From NCBI GenBank assembly GCA_964469565.1, contig CAYXZD010000003.1, positions 62,001 to 126,000 on the forward strand: a stretch of 64,000 nucleotides of DNA, in the 5' to 3' direction. This DNA comes from GCA-2720975 sp964469565 (lineage in GTDB: Bacteria > Planctomycetota > UBA1135 > GCA-002686595). Below are positions 7,773 to 16,227 of the stretch, piece after piece (position 1 is the stretch's first letter; each line of letters begins with the position of its first letter). The notes under the pieces are model-generated. The model saw only the letters and a list, made by a program, of their open reading frames with translations. It was not told the origin of the DNA and ran no database searches. The position numbers and the translations under genes are program-made.

Positions 7773-8726
7773 CTAGTCTTGGGGCGTGGACTTGGGCCCA
7801 CTGAGCAGACGCCCAACGCTTACGGCGATAGCGGGCGAGAGCTGAAAGGAGCGGCCGTGCTTGGGGTCGGCTAGGGAATGAGCCACAGTGCGAGCGAGCT
7901 GAGGGCTCAGCCAGTCGAGCTCAGACAGGTCTGTTTCCAAGCCCTGATCAAAGCGCGCGGTAAAGGTGGTGAAGCCCATCTCGATGCGAGTACCGCACTT
8001 GGGACTCGATTGAATGGAAAGGTCTTCGCTGAGAGCGGCCATCCGGGCTAGGCCAGTAAGGCCCTCATTGTTCACGGGAAGGTGCTGAACTCGCTCGGTG
8101 TCCATACCGCAACCTTCGTCGCGCACACAAACCGTCGCGCTGCTGTCAGTAAAGAACGCTTCGATCCAAACCGTTCCTGTGCCAGAGGGATAAGCGTGCC
8201 TCCAAACGTTTTCCATTGCCTCGGAGGTGGCGGTGGCCATGCGTCCCCGTGCTGATGGGCCGATACCCGAGCGCATTGCGAACGCAGCAAGGTCTCGGGC
8301 AGCTCGCTCGCAAGTTTCTCGCGTGGCGAGATAAGTGCGCGCGTAGGTGCTTGAATCGTGCAGTTCGATGCCGGTCTCCTCTTCGACGAGTTGCAGCAAG
8401 AGGTCGATATTCACCGGTTTGGCGAGATAGTCGACGGCCCCGAGTTTCATGGCTCGCCGACAGTGCTCCAGGGTCTGGTCGCCAGAGAGGACAACGGCGC
8501 GAGGCGCCTCGCCGCGCATCAGGAGTTCTTCGAGTACATCGAGGCCACTCATTCCGCCTAGACCTACATCCGTAATCACAACATCGTGAGGAAGACAGCG
8601 CAGGGCTTCTTCGCCACTGCTAGCGAGCGTGACGGTGTGGGAGCGATTTCGCAGAATCGTGGCCAAGATATTGGCCACGGCATGATCATCTTCCACAAGC
8701 AGGATACTGAGGCTGGATTGGGTCAT
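7773..8726 (-). CDS. Response regulator fused to RsbW-like HATPase
   Basis: The 317-residue protein starts with a complete receiver: acidic pair at 13-14, phosphoacceptor Asp53 in DVVITDVGLGG, and Lys103 in LAKPVN. It continues into a GHKL ATPase of the serine-kinase/anti-sigma type: N box SEAMENVWRHAY (168-179), G1 DEGCGM (203-208) and G2 GLTGLARM. There is no DHp histidine domain, so it is not an ordinary sensor kinase. The likely role is phosphorylation-controlled partner switching, with a STAS-type target encoded elsewhere. About 75 C-terminal residues match nothing I recognise. I chose the ATG at 8726 over the longer frame to 8876, which only adds a non-conserved Arg-rich leader. First gene of the operon with the NtrC-like protein. 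Confidence 0.87.
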   Translation of the reverse strand: MTQSSLSILLVEDDHAVANILATILRNRSHTVTLASSGEEALRCLPHDVVITDVGLGGMSGLDVLEELLMRGEAPRAVVLSGDQTLEHCRRAMKLGAVDYLAKPVNIDLLLQLVEEETGIELHDSSTYARTYLATRETCERAARDLAAFAMRSGIGPSARGRMATATSEAMENVWRHAYPSGTGTVWIEAFFTDSSATVCVRDEGCGMDTERVQHLPVNNEGLTGLARMAALSEDLSIQSSPKCGTRIEMGFTTFTARFDQGLETDLSELDWLSPQLARTVAHSLADPKHGRSFQLSPAIAVSVGRLLSGPKSTPQD

Positions 8727-8907
8727 GGGCGTGGGGGCAGCGGAATGCTCGGACGGCAAATGTTTCGACCGGAGCGACCCTTGGCCTTGATGAGGGGCAG
8801 CCAAAAAGTGGAAATCCCTTCGGGATCGGGCTTCAGGGGCCCTTAGGGCGCGATCCGCGTGAGCCCTTCTTTCCACTCGTGCGTTTCATTCTGATACCCT
8901 GAGGTGT

Positions 8908-9477
8908 ATGAACAGGTTTCTGGCCTACTCGCTGCTACTTGGCTCACTTGCGTGCATGAGCGCGCCGAGTCGAGGGCCGCTAGCGCAGGCTCAGATTTCT
9001 GCTGACTTTGGGAGGTACTCGATCCAAAGCCTCGGATTGGTGGTCATGCCCGATGATCCCCTTGCGGGCACCCTTGCGGGAGCCGTGGCCCTAGAGTTTT
9101 CAAGGGCTTCCGACTACTCCATCCGGCGCTTGAATACGCGGGCACTAGGGCTGGGCCCTTCATTTCGGTGCTCGATAGATGGAAATTACCCCGTCGAGGG
9201 GCTGGATCAGGTTGGATTGAGTGGTGTGGACGGGCTGCTCATACCTAAGGCCGAGGGCGATGAAGCGGGTAACCGCCTCAGGCTCCAAATCGATCTCGTG
9301 GCTTGCGAGACCGGTCAAGTTGTCTGGTCGGCCACGACAGAATTGAACATGGCCGAGAGGGCGACCCGTGAGGCGCTGGGTGCCTGGCAGGCTGCACGGC
9401 AGCCCCTCGGTGGGGTGAGATCCCCCTCTAATCCCCTCGTTTGCTTTGCAGTCAGCACACTAGCTGACCTGCTTTGA
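8908..9477 (+). CDS. Exported protein of unknown function
   Basis: This 189-residue protein begins with a signal peptide (MNRFLAYSLLLGSLACMSAP). The LAC stretch could be a lipoprotein site, but the residue three before the Cys is Ser, so the lipobox is imperfect. The rest looks like a small alpha/beta periplasmic domain with the phrases LGLVVMPDDPLAGTLAGAVALEFSRAS and DLVACETGQVVWSATTE. This resembles proteins that sense or assemble outer-membrane components (CsgG or LpoB-like 'GQVVWS' phrases), which is only a loose resemblance. Its stop lies 105 bp before the M1 peptidase gene. Confidence 0.72.
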   Translation: MNRFLAYSLLLGSLACMSAPSRGPLAQAQISADFGRYSIQSLGLVVMPDDPLAGTLAGAVALEFSRASDYSIRRLNTRALGLGPSFRCSIDGNYPVEGLDQVGLSGVDGLLIPKAEGDEAGNRLRLQIDLVACETGQVVWSATTELNMAERATREALGAWQAARQPLGGVRSPSNPLVCFAVSTLADLL

Positions 9478-9581
9478 GGTCCTTACTGACAGGTCTCTGT
9501 ATCTCAAGACGGGCCTTGTCCGCCCTCGGAACCAAGGCAAAGCTTGTGCCTCTAAGGAGCGGGGCGCATCATGCTCTGACT

Positions 9582-11993
9582 ATGGCTACCTGTCTTTTCA
9601 CAAGCGCCCCTCGATTAGGTCTCCAGAGCCTCGTGCTTGGGCTAGGGATGGCTACTGCTGTCTTCGCTGTCCGGCCCACGGCAGCGAATCAGGACAACCG
9701 TTCGAGCCGCGCGGATTACACCATCTGGGCAAGGGTGGAACCGAGTGAACGTACTCTGACTGGACGTGAAACGGTGCGCTGGCTCAACCGCTCCGATGAC
9801 CGTGTGGCTGAGGCCTGGTTCCACCTGCATCACAATGCATTCTCCAATACACATAGCACTCACCTATGGGAAGCGGGGGGCAAGCTAAGGGGCCATGAGA
9901 TGAAGTCTGGCTGGGGCTGGCAGCGGATTACGTCTCTCAGGGTTGGGGAGCATGAGTTGGTGGACTCAATTGTCTATCGTGCGCCGGACGACGGCCGAGT
10001 TGAGGATCGCACCGTTTTTTCTGTAGACCTGCCAGAAGTGATTCCTCCGGGCGGAGCCCTGACCTTAGAAATCGAATGGGAAGCACAATTGCCGCGCGTG
10101 AGGCGCCGCACCGGAGTGTCGGGTGATGGGAAGTTCCTTCTCATGGCCCACTGGTTTCCCAAGCTCGGAGTGTATGAGGGTGGGCAAGGCTGGAATTGTC
10201 ATCAGTTCCACGCGAGCACAGAGTTCTACGGAGACTACGGCAATTACGACGTCACCCTCGACCTACCTGAGGAGTATCGCGGGGTCATCGGTGCCTCGGG
10301 TGTCAGTCAAGCTTCTGGTGAAACCCCCAAAGTGGATGGTCGCGAAATCATTCGCTTTCTCGCACCCTCCATGGGCGACCGCAAACGGCCCGACACCGCA
10401 GCAACGGGGGGGTCGACTCAACCAAGGGTGCACGGGTTCGCCTGGACGGCTGACCCTAGGTTCCTTAGCGACACCCAGCCCTTTGTCTTTGCGGACTGGA
10501 AGGCACGCTTCCCTGAAGAGGTCGCACGGGTTGAGAGCGCACTTGGAATGGCAGCAGATACGCTCGTCTTGCGTGATGTGCAGATCACTGCCCTGATCCA
10601 GCCAGAACACGCCGATCAGATGGACCGTCATATCAAGGCAACCAGTGCGGCCTTGTTCTTTTATGGGCTCTGGTTCGGTGAATACCCCTATGAGTCTCTC
10701 ACGGTCGTGGACCCCGCTTATAGTGGTTCGGCAGCCGGCGGCATGGAGTATCCCATGATCTTCACCTCCGGCACATCACTGTTTACTGAGGAGTCCACTC
10801 ACCGCCCTGAGAGTGTGACTGTACATGAGTGCGGTCATCAATTTTGGTATGGCCTCATCGGCAACAATGAATACGAGGGTGCCTGGCTCGACGAAGGGTT
10901 CAATTCCTATACAGACTCGGAGGTTTTGCACCGCGTGTATGGCCCGCGCAGGTCGGTGACCTCGTACTCGGGCGTTCCGGTTTGGGGTAAGCGTGTTGCA
11001 GCGAGCCCTGCGGGAACAGGCCTTGCGGGTGCGATGACTGGCCAGCGGCTGCACAGTGGTAAGTTGAGCGACAGTGTCACCGCCAGACCCCTGCGGGTTT
11101 CGCCTTGGATTTCGTATTGGCGTGACCAGCCCCTTCTAACGTTGGGAGAATCACTATCCGATCCTCGCTGGGGAGATCGAAATGGGTACCTGGCTGCTCC
11201 AGACGTCGACCCGGTACGCACGATGGGCTGGGAATACCGGGATCGAAGCAGCTACCGCACAAACAGTTATCCCCGCCCTGCTGTTGTGCTGCGTTCCTTG
11301 CAGGCGATCGTGGGTGATGACGCATTCATTGCGGGCATGCATCACTATGCTGGGCAGTGGCGTTATCGTCACCCGTACCCCGACGATTTTTACCAGGCCT
11401 TCAACGAGGGCGCAGGCGTGGATGTGAACTGGTATTTCCGAGACCTCTTTGAGAGCACCTCGACCGTGGACTGGGGGGTGGACGTCTCCCAAGCGCGACC
11501 GCCAAAGTTGCGTGGCATGGTCCTGGGTCCTAACGGGTACGAGGATGTTTCGGAGACGATGACAGAACACGTGGTCGCTTCTCCTGAAGAGGCTGCGCCT
11601 ACTGAGGGTGGTGAGCCGGTCCAGGCAGCGGGGAGTACACCGACTCAGGGTTCCTCCGGCGAATGGACTTACGATGTGATTATTTCACGCAAGGGGACTC
11701 TGCGTTTGCCCGTGCCGATCGATGTGCTGTTTTCCGATGGGCACGTCGAAACCTATGAGTGGACACGAGAGGCCCAGGAAGGATCCACATGGTGGCGGCT
11801 TCCTATTGAGCCGGGGCCCGCGAAGGTGACCCGCGTCTTGATTGACCCCCAGCGGCGATACTATCTGGATACAAACATGTCGGACAATCAGTGGTATCCC
11901 AAGAAAGACCTCATCGCTCCCCTGCGGTGGTCAGAGCGTGCGTTCACTCAATATGTTCATCTCTTGCATTGGTTCTCGTCCCTAGGGGGTTGA
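9582..11993 (+). CDS. Secreted M1-family zinc metallopeptidase
   Basis: This is an aminopeptidase-N-like (gluzincin) enzyme of about 803 residues. After a signal-type N-terminus (LGLQSLVLGLGMATAVFAV) comes the beta-rich N-domain, the substrate loop GGMEYP (variant of GxMEN), and the zinc site HECGHQFWYGLIGNN followed by the third ligand Glu in AWLDEGFNSY. It is therefore expected to be active. A Pro/Glu-rich linker (about residues 665-690) precedes a C-terminal beta domain. The frame is open back to 9474 (TTG), overlapping the previous gene. I prefer the ATG at 9582 because it begins the signal peptide, although its ribosome site is poor; an AAGGAG at about 9554 is too far away. The next gene starts 2 bp after the stop, so the two are coupled. 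Confidence 0.88.
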   Translation: MATCLFTSAPRLGLQSLVLGLGMATAVFAVRPTAANQDNRSSRADYTIWARVEPSERTLTGRETVRWLNRSDDRVAEAWFHLHHNAFSNTHSTHLWEAGGKLRGHEMKSGWGWQRITSLRVGEHELVDSIVYRAPDDGRVEDRTVFSVDLPEVIPPGGALTLEIEWEAQLPRVRRRTGVSGDGKFLLMAHWFPKLGVYEGGQGWNCHQFHASTEFYGDYGNYDVTLDLPEEYRGVIGASGVSQASGETPKVDGREIIRFLAPSMGDRKRPDTAATGGSTQPRVHGFAWTADPRFLSDTQPFVFADWKARFPEEVARVESALGMAADTLVLRDVQITALIQPEHADQMDRHIKATSAALFFYGLWFGEYPYESLTVVDPAYSGSAAGGMEYPMIFTSGTSLFTEESTHRPESVTVHECGHQFWYGLIGNNEYEGAWLDEGFNSYTDSEVLHRVYGPRRSVTSYSGVPVWGKRVAASPAGTGLAGAMTGQRLHSGKLSDSVTARPLRVSPWISYWRDQPLLTLGESLSDPRWGDRNGYLAAPDVDPVRTMGWEYRDRSSYRTNSYPRPAVVLRSLQAIVGDDAFIAGMHHYAGQWRYRHPYPDDFYQAFNEGAGVDVNWYFRDLFESTSTVDWGVDVSQARPPKLRGMVLGPNGYEDVSETMTEHVVASPEEAAPTEGGEPVQAAGSTPTQGSSGEWTYDVIISRKGTLRLPVPIDVLFSDGHVETYEWTREAQEGSTWWRLPIEPGPAKVTRVLIDPQRRYYLDTNMSDNQWYPKKDLIAPLRWSERAFTQYVHLLHWFSSLGG

Positions 11994-11995
11994 TC

Positions 11996-13087
11996 ATGCC
12001 GCGTACCTACCTAACTGACGAACCGGTTCCGACAGGCCCCCTGCTGTTCTTGCGCTCTATCCGGACTATTTTGGAGCGGCCCCCACTCTGGTTGGTAATG
12101 TGGAGCTTGTTGGCCCTGACGGCCCTTCCCGTGGGTGTTGTCTGGAACACGTGGTTCAGAGATGCCGTCGCTCATCGCTATCAGCCAGATGTGGCTGAGC
12201 AAATGGGAGGGGACTTTGCCTGGGACGATCTAGCCTATTCACTGACTGCGAGCTTCACCCATGATCACGCACAGGGTCTAGGTGATCTCAACAACGCTAC
12301 AGCCCACCTTGGAGCCGTCCTGGCAATGATTGCGCTGTTCCTGGGGGTGTTTGCCGCCGGCGGTTGGCTACAGGTCATTTTGGAGCGCACCCACGGCCAT
12401 TCACTACGCCGCTTCTTCTTAGGGGGCGCGCGCTATTTCTGGCGTTTCATGCGCTTGTTCTTCCTGTCTGCAGTCTTGCTAAGCCTCTATGAAAGGCTCA
12501 TCTACGGTGAGCTATGGGATGAACACATTCTTGGCGGCCTGTTCGAGATACCGGCAGATGACTGGGCGAAACTTGAGAATCTTGAGTCTGAATACACCAT
12601 GCGCAAACTGCACTGGTTGCGTGATGGTGCTCATGGTTTGGGCTTTGCCCTCATTCTAGCGTGGGGCACGTTTACGCGAACGCGTATCGCCTTGCTGGAC
12701 AGTACATCTGTTGTCAAAGCGGGTCTGCTGACATTTGCTCGGATGCTTTTGCATCCCATAAAGACGATGCGCCCTCTGCTTTCTATTTTCGCCGTTGAGT
12801 TGCTCATTGTGACGCTGGGCTGCGGCTATTTGACACGGTTTCTGGGGGGGCACCTCAGGACTGATCCCTCCCAGGTGACGGTCGTTCTTATGCTCTGTGT
12901 CGGTCTGGTCGCCCTGATGGTGCGCGAGGTGCTCCGGGGTGCTCGTTATCACGCAAGCGTCAAGGTGAGCCAGGAAATCGTCCGCCGCCCCGCGAAACAG
13001 CCCGATCCCTGGCGAGCGATTGGCGGCCCGGGCGGGCCTCAATACCCTGTTGGAGAAGGGGCCAACGACTCTTATATCCCGCTGTAG
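11996..13087 (+). CDS. Polytopic membrane protein of unknown function
   Basis: The 363-residue protein has roughly six hydrophobic segments (for example LWLVMWSLLALTALPVGVVW, AVLAMIALFLGVFAAGG, LFFLSAVLLSL, GLGFALILAWGTF, LSIFAVELLIVTLG, VTVVLMLCVGLVALMV) and charged loops. I do not recognise a family. Its ATG lies 2 bp after the stop of the M1 peptidase, so the two are probably translated together and may work together in envelope proteolysis or export. A longer open frame begins at 11891 within the peptidase gene but has no support. Confidence 0.75.
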   Translation: MPRTYLTDEPVPTGPLLFLRSIRTILERPPLWLVMWSLLALTALPVGVVWNTWFRDAVAHRYQPDVAEQMGGDFAWDDLAYSLTASFTHDHAQGLGDLNNATAHLGAVLAMIALFLGVFAAGGWLQVILERTHGHSLRRFFLGGARYFWRFMRLFFLSAVLLSLYERLIYGELWDEHILGGLFEIPADDWAKLENLESEYTMRKLHWLRDGAHGLGFALILAWGTFTRTRIALLDSTSVVKAGLLTFARMLLHPIKTMRPLLSIFAVELLIVTLGCGYLTRFLGGHLRTDPSQVTVVLMLCVGLVALMVREVLRGARYHASVKVSQEIVRRPAKQPDPWRAIGGPGGPQYPVGEGANDSYIPL

Positions 13088-13121
13088 GCACTGCGGCGCA
13101 GGGCAGTTGACCGCCGGTCAG

Positions 13122-13922
13122 CTAGAGAATGATCTTGAGCGGCTTGTGCAGCTCGAAGCTTGTGGGTGTGACGTGTGTAGACCAGGCCATGGCTTCTACG
13201 CCATCGTTCACGACTTCACGCAGAGCTTTACCGTAAGCGCTGTCGATGTCATCGGCGGGTGAGAAGTGGGTGACATCACCTCGGGAGACGCAGAAGAAGA
13301 TGACAGCCCGGTGGCCCGCAGAGACCATCTCCCGTAGCTCATGGAGGTGCTTGAGTCCGCGTGAAGTGACCGCATCTGGGAATCGGGCGACCTTACCGTC
13401 CACCAGGGTCGTGCTTTTCACTTCAACATAACAGGCCGGTTGGTCAGGAGCCTCCAACAGGGCGTCGATGCGTGAGGACTTGCCATACTTGACCTCTCTT
13501 CGCACAGTCGAGTATCCGGCCAAGTCTGGAATCAGGCCTGCCCCAATGCTCTCACTCACCAAGGTGTTGGGCATTCCCGTGTCCACATTGACCCAGGTGC
13601 CATCCACTTCGATGGTCTGGAAGGTAAAGCGCAGCTTGCGCTTGGGGTCTTGACTGTCCCGCAGGATGACTCTGGCGCCTTCTTGTAGGCAGCCCTTGAG
13701 TGACCCCGTGTTGGGGCAATGAGCAACGATGAGCTCATCGTCGGGGCCAATGACGTCTGTGAGGAAGCGCTTGTAGCGCCGCACGAGGCGGCCTTCGATG
13801 GTGGGGAGTTCGACTTGCACGGGAGACTTGTAGCCTGTCGTTTCTGTGCGGACAAGCTCAAAGGCGGACAGGGAGCTTGGGCTACTTCCATCGACAGGTC
13901 TTGGCGCTAGACTAATCCACAT
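13122..13922 (-). CDS. sfsA: SfsA-family DNA/RNA-binding nuclease-fold protein
   Basis: SfsA, first known as sugar fermentation stimulation protein, has an OB-fold plus a PD-(D/E)XK-like domain. The conserved strings are present: GRLVRRYKRFLTDV, VAHCPNTGSLKGCL, VNVDTGMPNTLV, SSRIDALL, CYVEVKSTTLV (nuclease-like core) and FPDAVTSRGLKHLHEL. The protein is about 266 residues, slightly longer than the usual 230-240 at the N-terminus. The ATG at 13922 has GAGG close upstream; an alternative ATG is at 13931. Either start overlaps the prfB start on the opposite strand, so the two genes are divergent with overlapping start codons and must share control sequence. Confidence 0.9.
   Translation of the reverse strand: MWISLAPRPVDGSSPSSLSAFELVRTETTGYKSPVQVELPTIEGRLVRRYKRFLTDVIGPDDELIVAHCPNTGSLKGCLQEGARVILRDSQDPKRKLRFTFQTIEVDGTWVNVDTGMPNTLVSESIGAGLIPDLAGYSTVRREVKYGKSSRIDALLEAPDQPACYVEVKSTTLVDGKVARFPDAVTSRGLKHLHELREMVSAGHRAVIFFCVSRGDVTHFSPADDIDSAYGKALREVVNDGVEAMAWSTHVTPTSFELHKPLKIIL
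13908..13913 (+). promoter_or_regulatory. Putative -10 element of prfB
   Basis: TAGACT ends 7 nt before the prfB ATG, again leaving no room for a leader. It lies inside the 5' end of the divergent sfsA gene. The -35 region is weak (CTTCCA about 17 bp upstream). Confidence 0.4.
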
Positions 13923-15022
13923 GGGCCTCATCGAAGATCAGCTAGTTATTGCCAGGGAGCTCCGCAACCGCTTTGCTCAGTTGCAGGAGAGTCTTTGACT
14001 ACCCTAGACACCTAGCACGATTTCAAGAGATCGAGGCGGCTCAGGCCGAGCCGGATTTTTGGAACGACACCGCTCGCAGCCAGGAGCTGATTGCTGAAAT
14101 GAAATCAGCTCGGGCGGTCGTGGACCCAATTCAAGAGCTTGGTACGCACCTAGAGGAGGTGGATGTGCTTGCTGAATTGGGGGCAGACGGAGAAGAGGAG
14201 GATGTTCTGGAGGATATCCAGCAGGCCCTCTCCAAAGCCGGGCAGCTCGTCGACAAGCTTGAGTTTCAGGTCATGCTTGGAGGCCCCAACGATCGAGCTG
14301 GTGCATTCGTGCAAATCAGTGCGGGCGCCGGGGGTGTCGATGCCTGTGATTGGGCCTCCATGCTCATGCGCATGTATTTACGTTGGGGGGAGGCCCACGA
14401 CTTCGAAGCTGAGCCCATCGAGATTCAAGAAGAGACTCAAGGGGGAATCCGCCACGCAACATTGCGCATCAGTGGCGCCTTTGGTTTCGGTTATCTCAAG
14501 GCAGAGTCCGGGGTGCACAGGCTTGTCCGCATCAGTCCGTTTGATGCACAGGCTCGCCGCCAGACAGCATTCGCTTCGGTAGACGTCACTCCTGAAGTGG
14601 ATGACAGCATCCAGGTCGACATCCAAGAATCCGACCTCAAAGTGGACACTATGCGAGCCGGAGGGGCGGGGGGACAACACGTCAACAAGACGGAGTCCGC
14701 CGTACGCATGACACACATTCCCACGGGCGTAGTGGTCCGTTGCCAGAATGAGCGCAGTCAGCACAAGAACCGGGCCACGGCACTCAAACTACTGCAAGCC
14801 AAGCTTATCGCACTCGAAGAAACCAAGCGGAACGCTGAGATGGCTAAGCTCTACGGTGAAAAGGGCGAGATTGCATGGGGAAGCCAGATTCGCTCCTACG
14901 TTCTCAATCCCTACCAGATGGTGAAGGATCACCGTACCCAAGTGGAAAATGGCAACGTACAAGCTGTCTTAGATGGTGCCCTCGACCCATTCATCGAGGC
15001 CTACCTAAAGAGCTGTCGATAA
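13921..15022 (+). CDS. prfB: Peptide chain release factor 2, with programmed +1 frameshift
   Basis: RF2 ends translation at UGA and UAA. The gene is read in two frames: codons 13921-13995 (25 codons from ATG, ending in CTT), then, after skipping T13996, 13997-15022 in the +1 frame, for about 366 residues in total. An in-frame TGA at 13996-13998 stops the first frame, and the continuation starts DYPRHLARFQEIE as in other RF2 proteins. The body has the tripeptide anticodon-like SPF (RISPFDAQ) and the peptidyl-tRNA hydrolysis motif GGQ (AGGAGGQHVNKTES). Length and both motifs identify RF2 rather than RF1. The gene is intact and should not be read as a pseudogene. Confidence 0.97.
13985..13999 (+). 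promoter_or_regulatory. RF2 autoregulatory +1 frameshift signal
   Basis: AGGAG, three nt, then CTT TGA C. This reproduces the E. coli arrangement: a Shine-Dalgarno-like sequence three nt before the slippery CTT, followed by UGA with C as the next base. When RF2 is scarce, the ribosome pauses at UGA and slips +1, so RF2 controls its own synthesis. Confidence 0.95.
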
Positions 15023-15069
15023 TGCCAGAAAGCTAGGTGGCCCTGAGTCCGGAGAATCTGGACGACGGC

Positions 15070-16116
15070 CTAGAGCCGATCTTCATCCCAGTCCGACTTG
15101 AGGGCGAGGCAGAGAGCGTCTACGAATTCAGGACGCAGAATCTTATGGCTCCAATACTGGTGCCAGAGATCAGATTCGAGGGCATGCAGCTTGGGGCGTT
15201 GCTTGGATTTGCCGGTTTCTAGTCTTGCGTCCACGTGATCGGGGTTGACGTAGACGCGCATGAGGCTCGCGGCACAAAGGTGCAGTAACTCGTTGCGGGC
15301 CGCGAGCCGTAGATCCCTAGGAACGCCGGATTTCTTCAGTTTCTCAAGCATGGTTTGGGGCATGCTGGGCGGAAAGAAGGGCTGTTCATTGAGGGCGTGC
15401 ATGAACTCGTAGAGAGACTGTTCGGCGAGGGTCGCGTCGCTGAGGCCGTTGATGCTCAGGGTACAAACCATTACTCCATCGCTTTGGAGCAGAGTGCCGC
15501 TTACGGCCCCTGCCATTTGATGAACAAGTCGCAGGGTGACACAGGCATCGTGTGTTGGCAACCCAATGCGGCGCTCTAGCTCCTTGGCGAGCTCATGTTG
15601 AAGCTTGTTCGAGAACTGTAGGCTGAGGCGCTGCGCTGTGGCCTCGAGTGCTTGGCGCCGGGCAGGCCATGTGTGTTCCATCCATTGAGGTGCAAGCTCG
15701 TCGAGCTGTGCTGCTAAGCGGCTAGCTGCATTGGCCACGCGAATGCGTTTGACTCCATCGGCCATGTGCTGTTTCGGCGGCAGGAGTTTTGTCGCCAAGG
15801 CCTGGGAATACATCCCTGGCTGATCGACGAGGATGAAGGCCCCGTCGACAACTGGCCAGGAGGCTCGGTCTCTAAAGAATGACTCTATTGTGCGAATCTC
15901 CGCCACAGCTGGGGCGAATGTCTCTGGAATGGACTCGTCCTGACCGGCCGCGAGGGTACGAACATGGTAATAGAGGTCGGCCCCTGGGGAGAGGGAGTAC
16001 TCAAACAGCGGCTCGTAGCGCCATCCTCCAAGGCCGCTTGAGTCAGTGCCCTGGGTGTAAGCCGGCTGGGCTCCCAAAATCAGAGCAAGCACCCAGCTAT
16101 AGCGTAGAATCATCAT
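15070..16116 (-). CDS. Exported protein of unknown function
   Basis: This 348-residue protein begins with a signal peptide (ILRYSWVLALILGAQPAYTQG). The rest is mostly helical, with phrases such as AEIRTIESFFRDRASWPVVDGAF, RRQALEATAQRLSLQFSNKLQHELAKELE and LYEFMHALNEQPFFPPSM. I see no catalytic motif (no HExxH, no triad) and do not recognise a family. It is transcribed away from the DUF255 gene, sharing a 111-bp intergenic region, and converges with prfB across 47 bp. Confidence 0.7.
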   Translation of the reverse strand: MMILRYSWVLALILGAQPAYTQGTDSSGLGGWRYEPLFEYSLSPGADLYYHVRTLAAGQDESIPETFAPAVAEIRTIESFFRDRASWPVVDGAFILVDQPGMYSQALATKLLPPKQHMADGVKRIRVANAASRLAAQLDELAPQWMEHTWPARRQALEATAQRLSLQFSNKLQHELAKELERRIGLPTHDACVTLRLVHQMAGAVSGTLLQSDGVMVCTLSINGLSDATLAEQSLYEFMHALNEQPFFPPSMPQTMLEKLKKSGVPRDLRLAARNELLHLCAASLMRVYVNPDHVDARLETGKSKQRPKLHALESDLWHQYWSHKILRPEFVDALCLALKSDWDEDRL

Positions 16117-16227
16117 GTGTCGTCCAAGGTCACTTGCAGTGTACAGTGCGCGACTGACTGCGCTGAACGTACTTATCGACCGCCTGCCAACCGCCCCTCA
16201 AGGGCGCTCCTTCATCCTGAACAAGAA

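Noticed and set aside
13949..15022. RF2 starting at 13949 as a simple single-frame gene
   Set aside because: That start produces non-RF2 residues; the true N-terminus is the 25-codon ORF at 13921 joined by frameshift.
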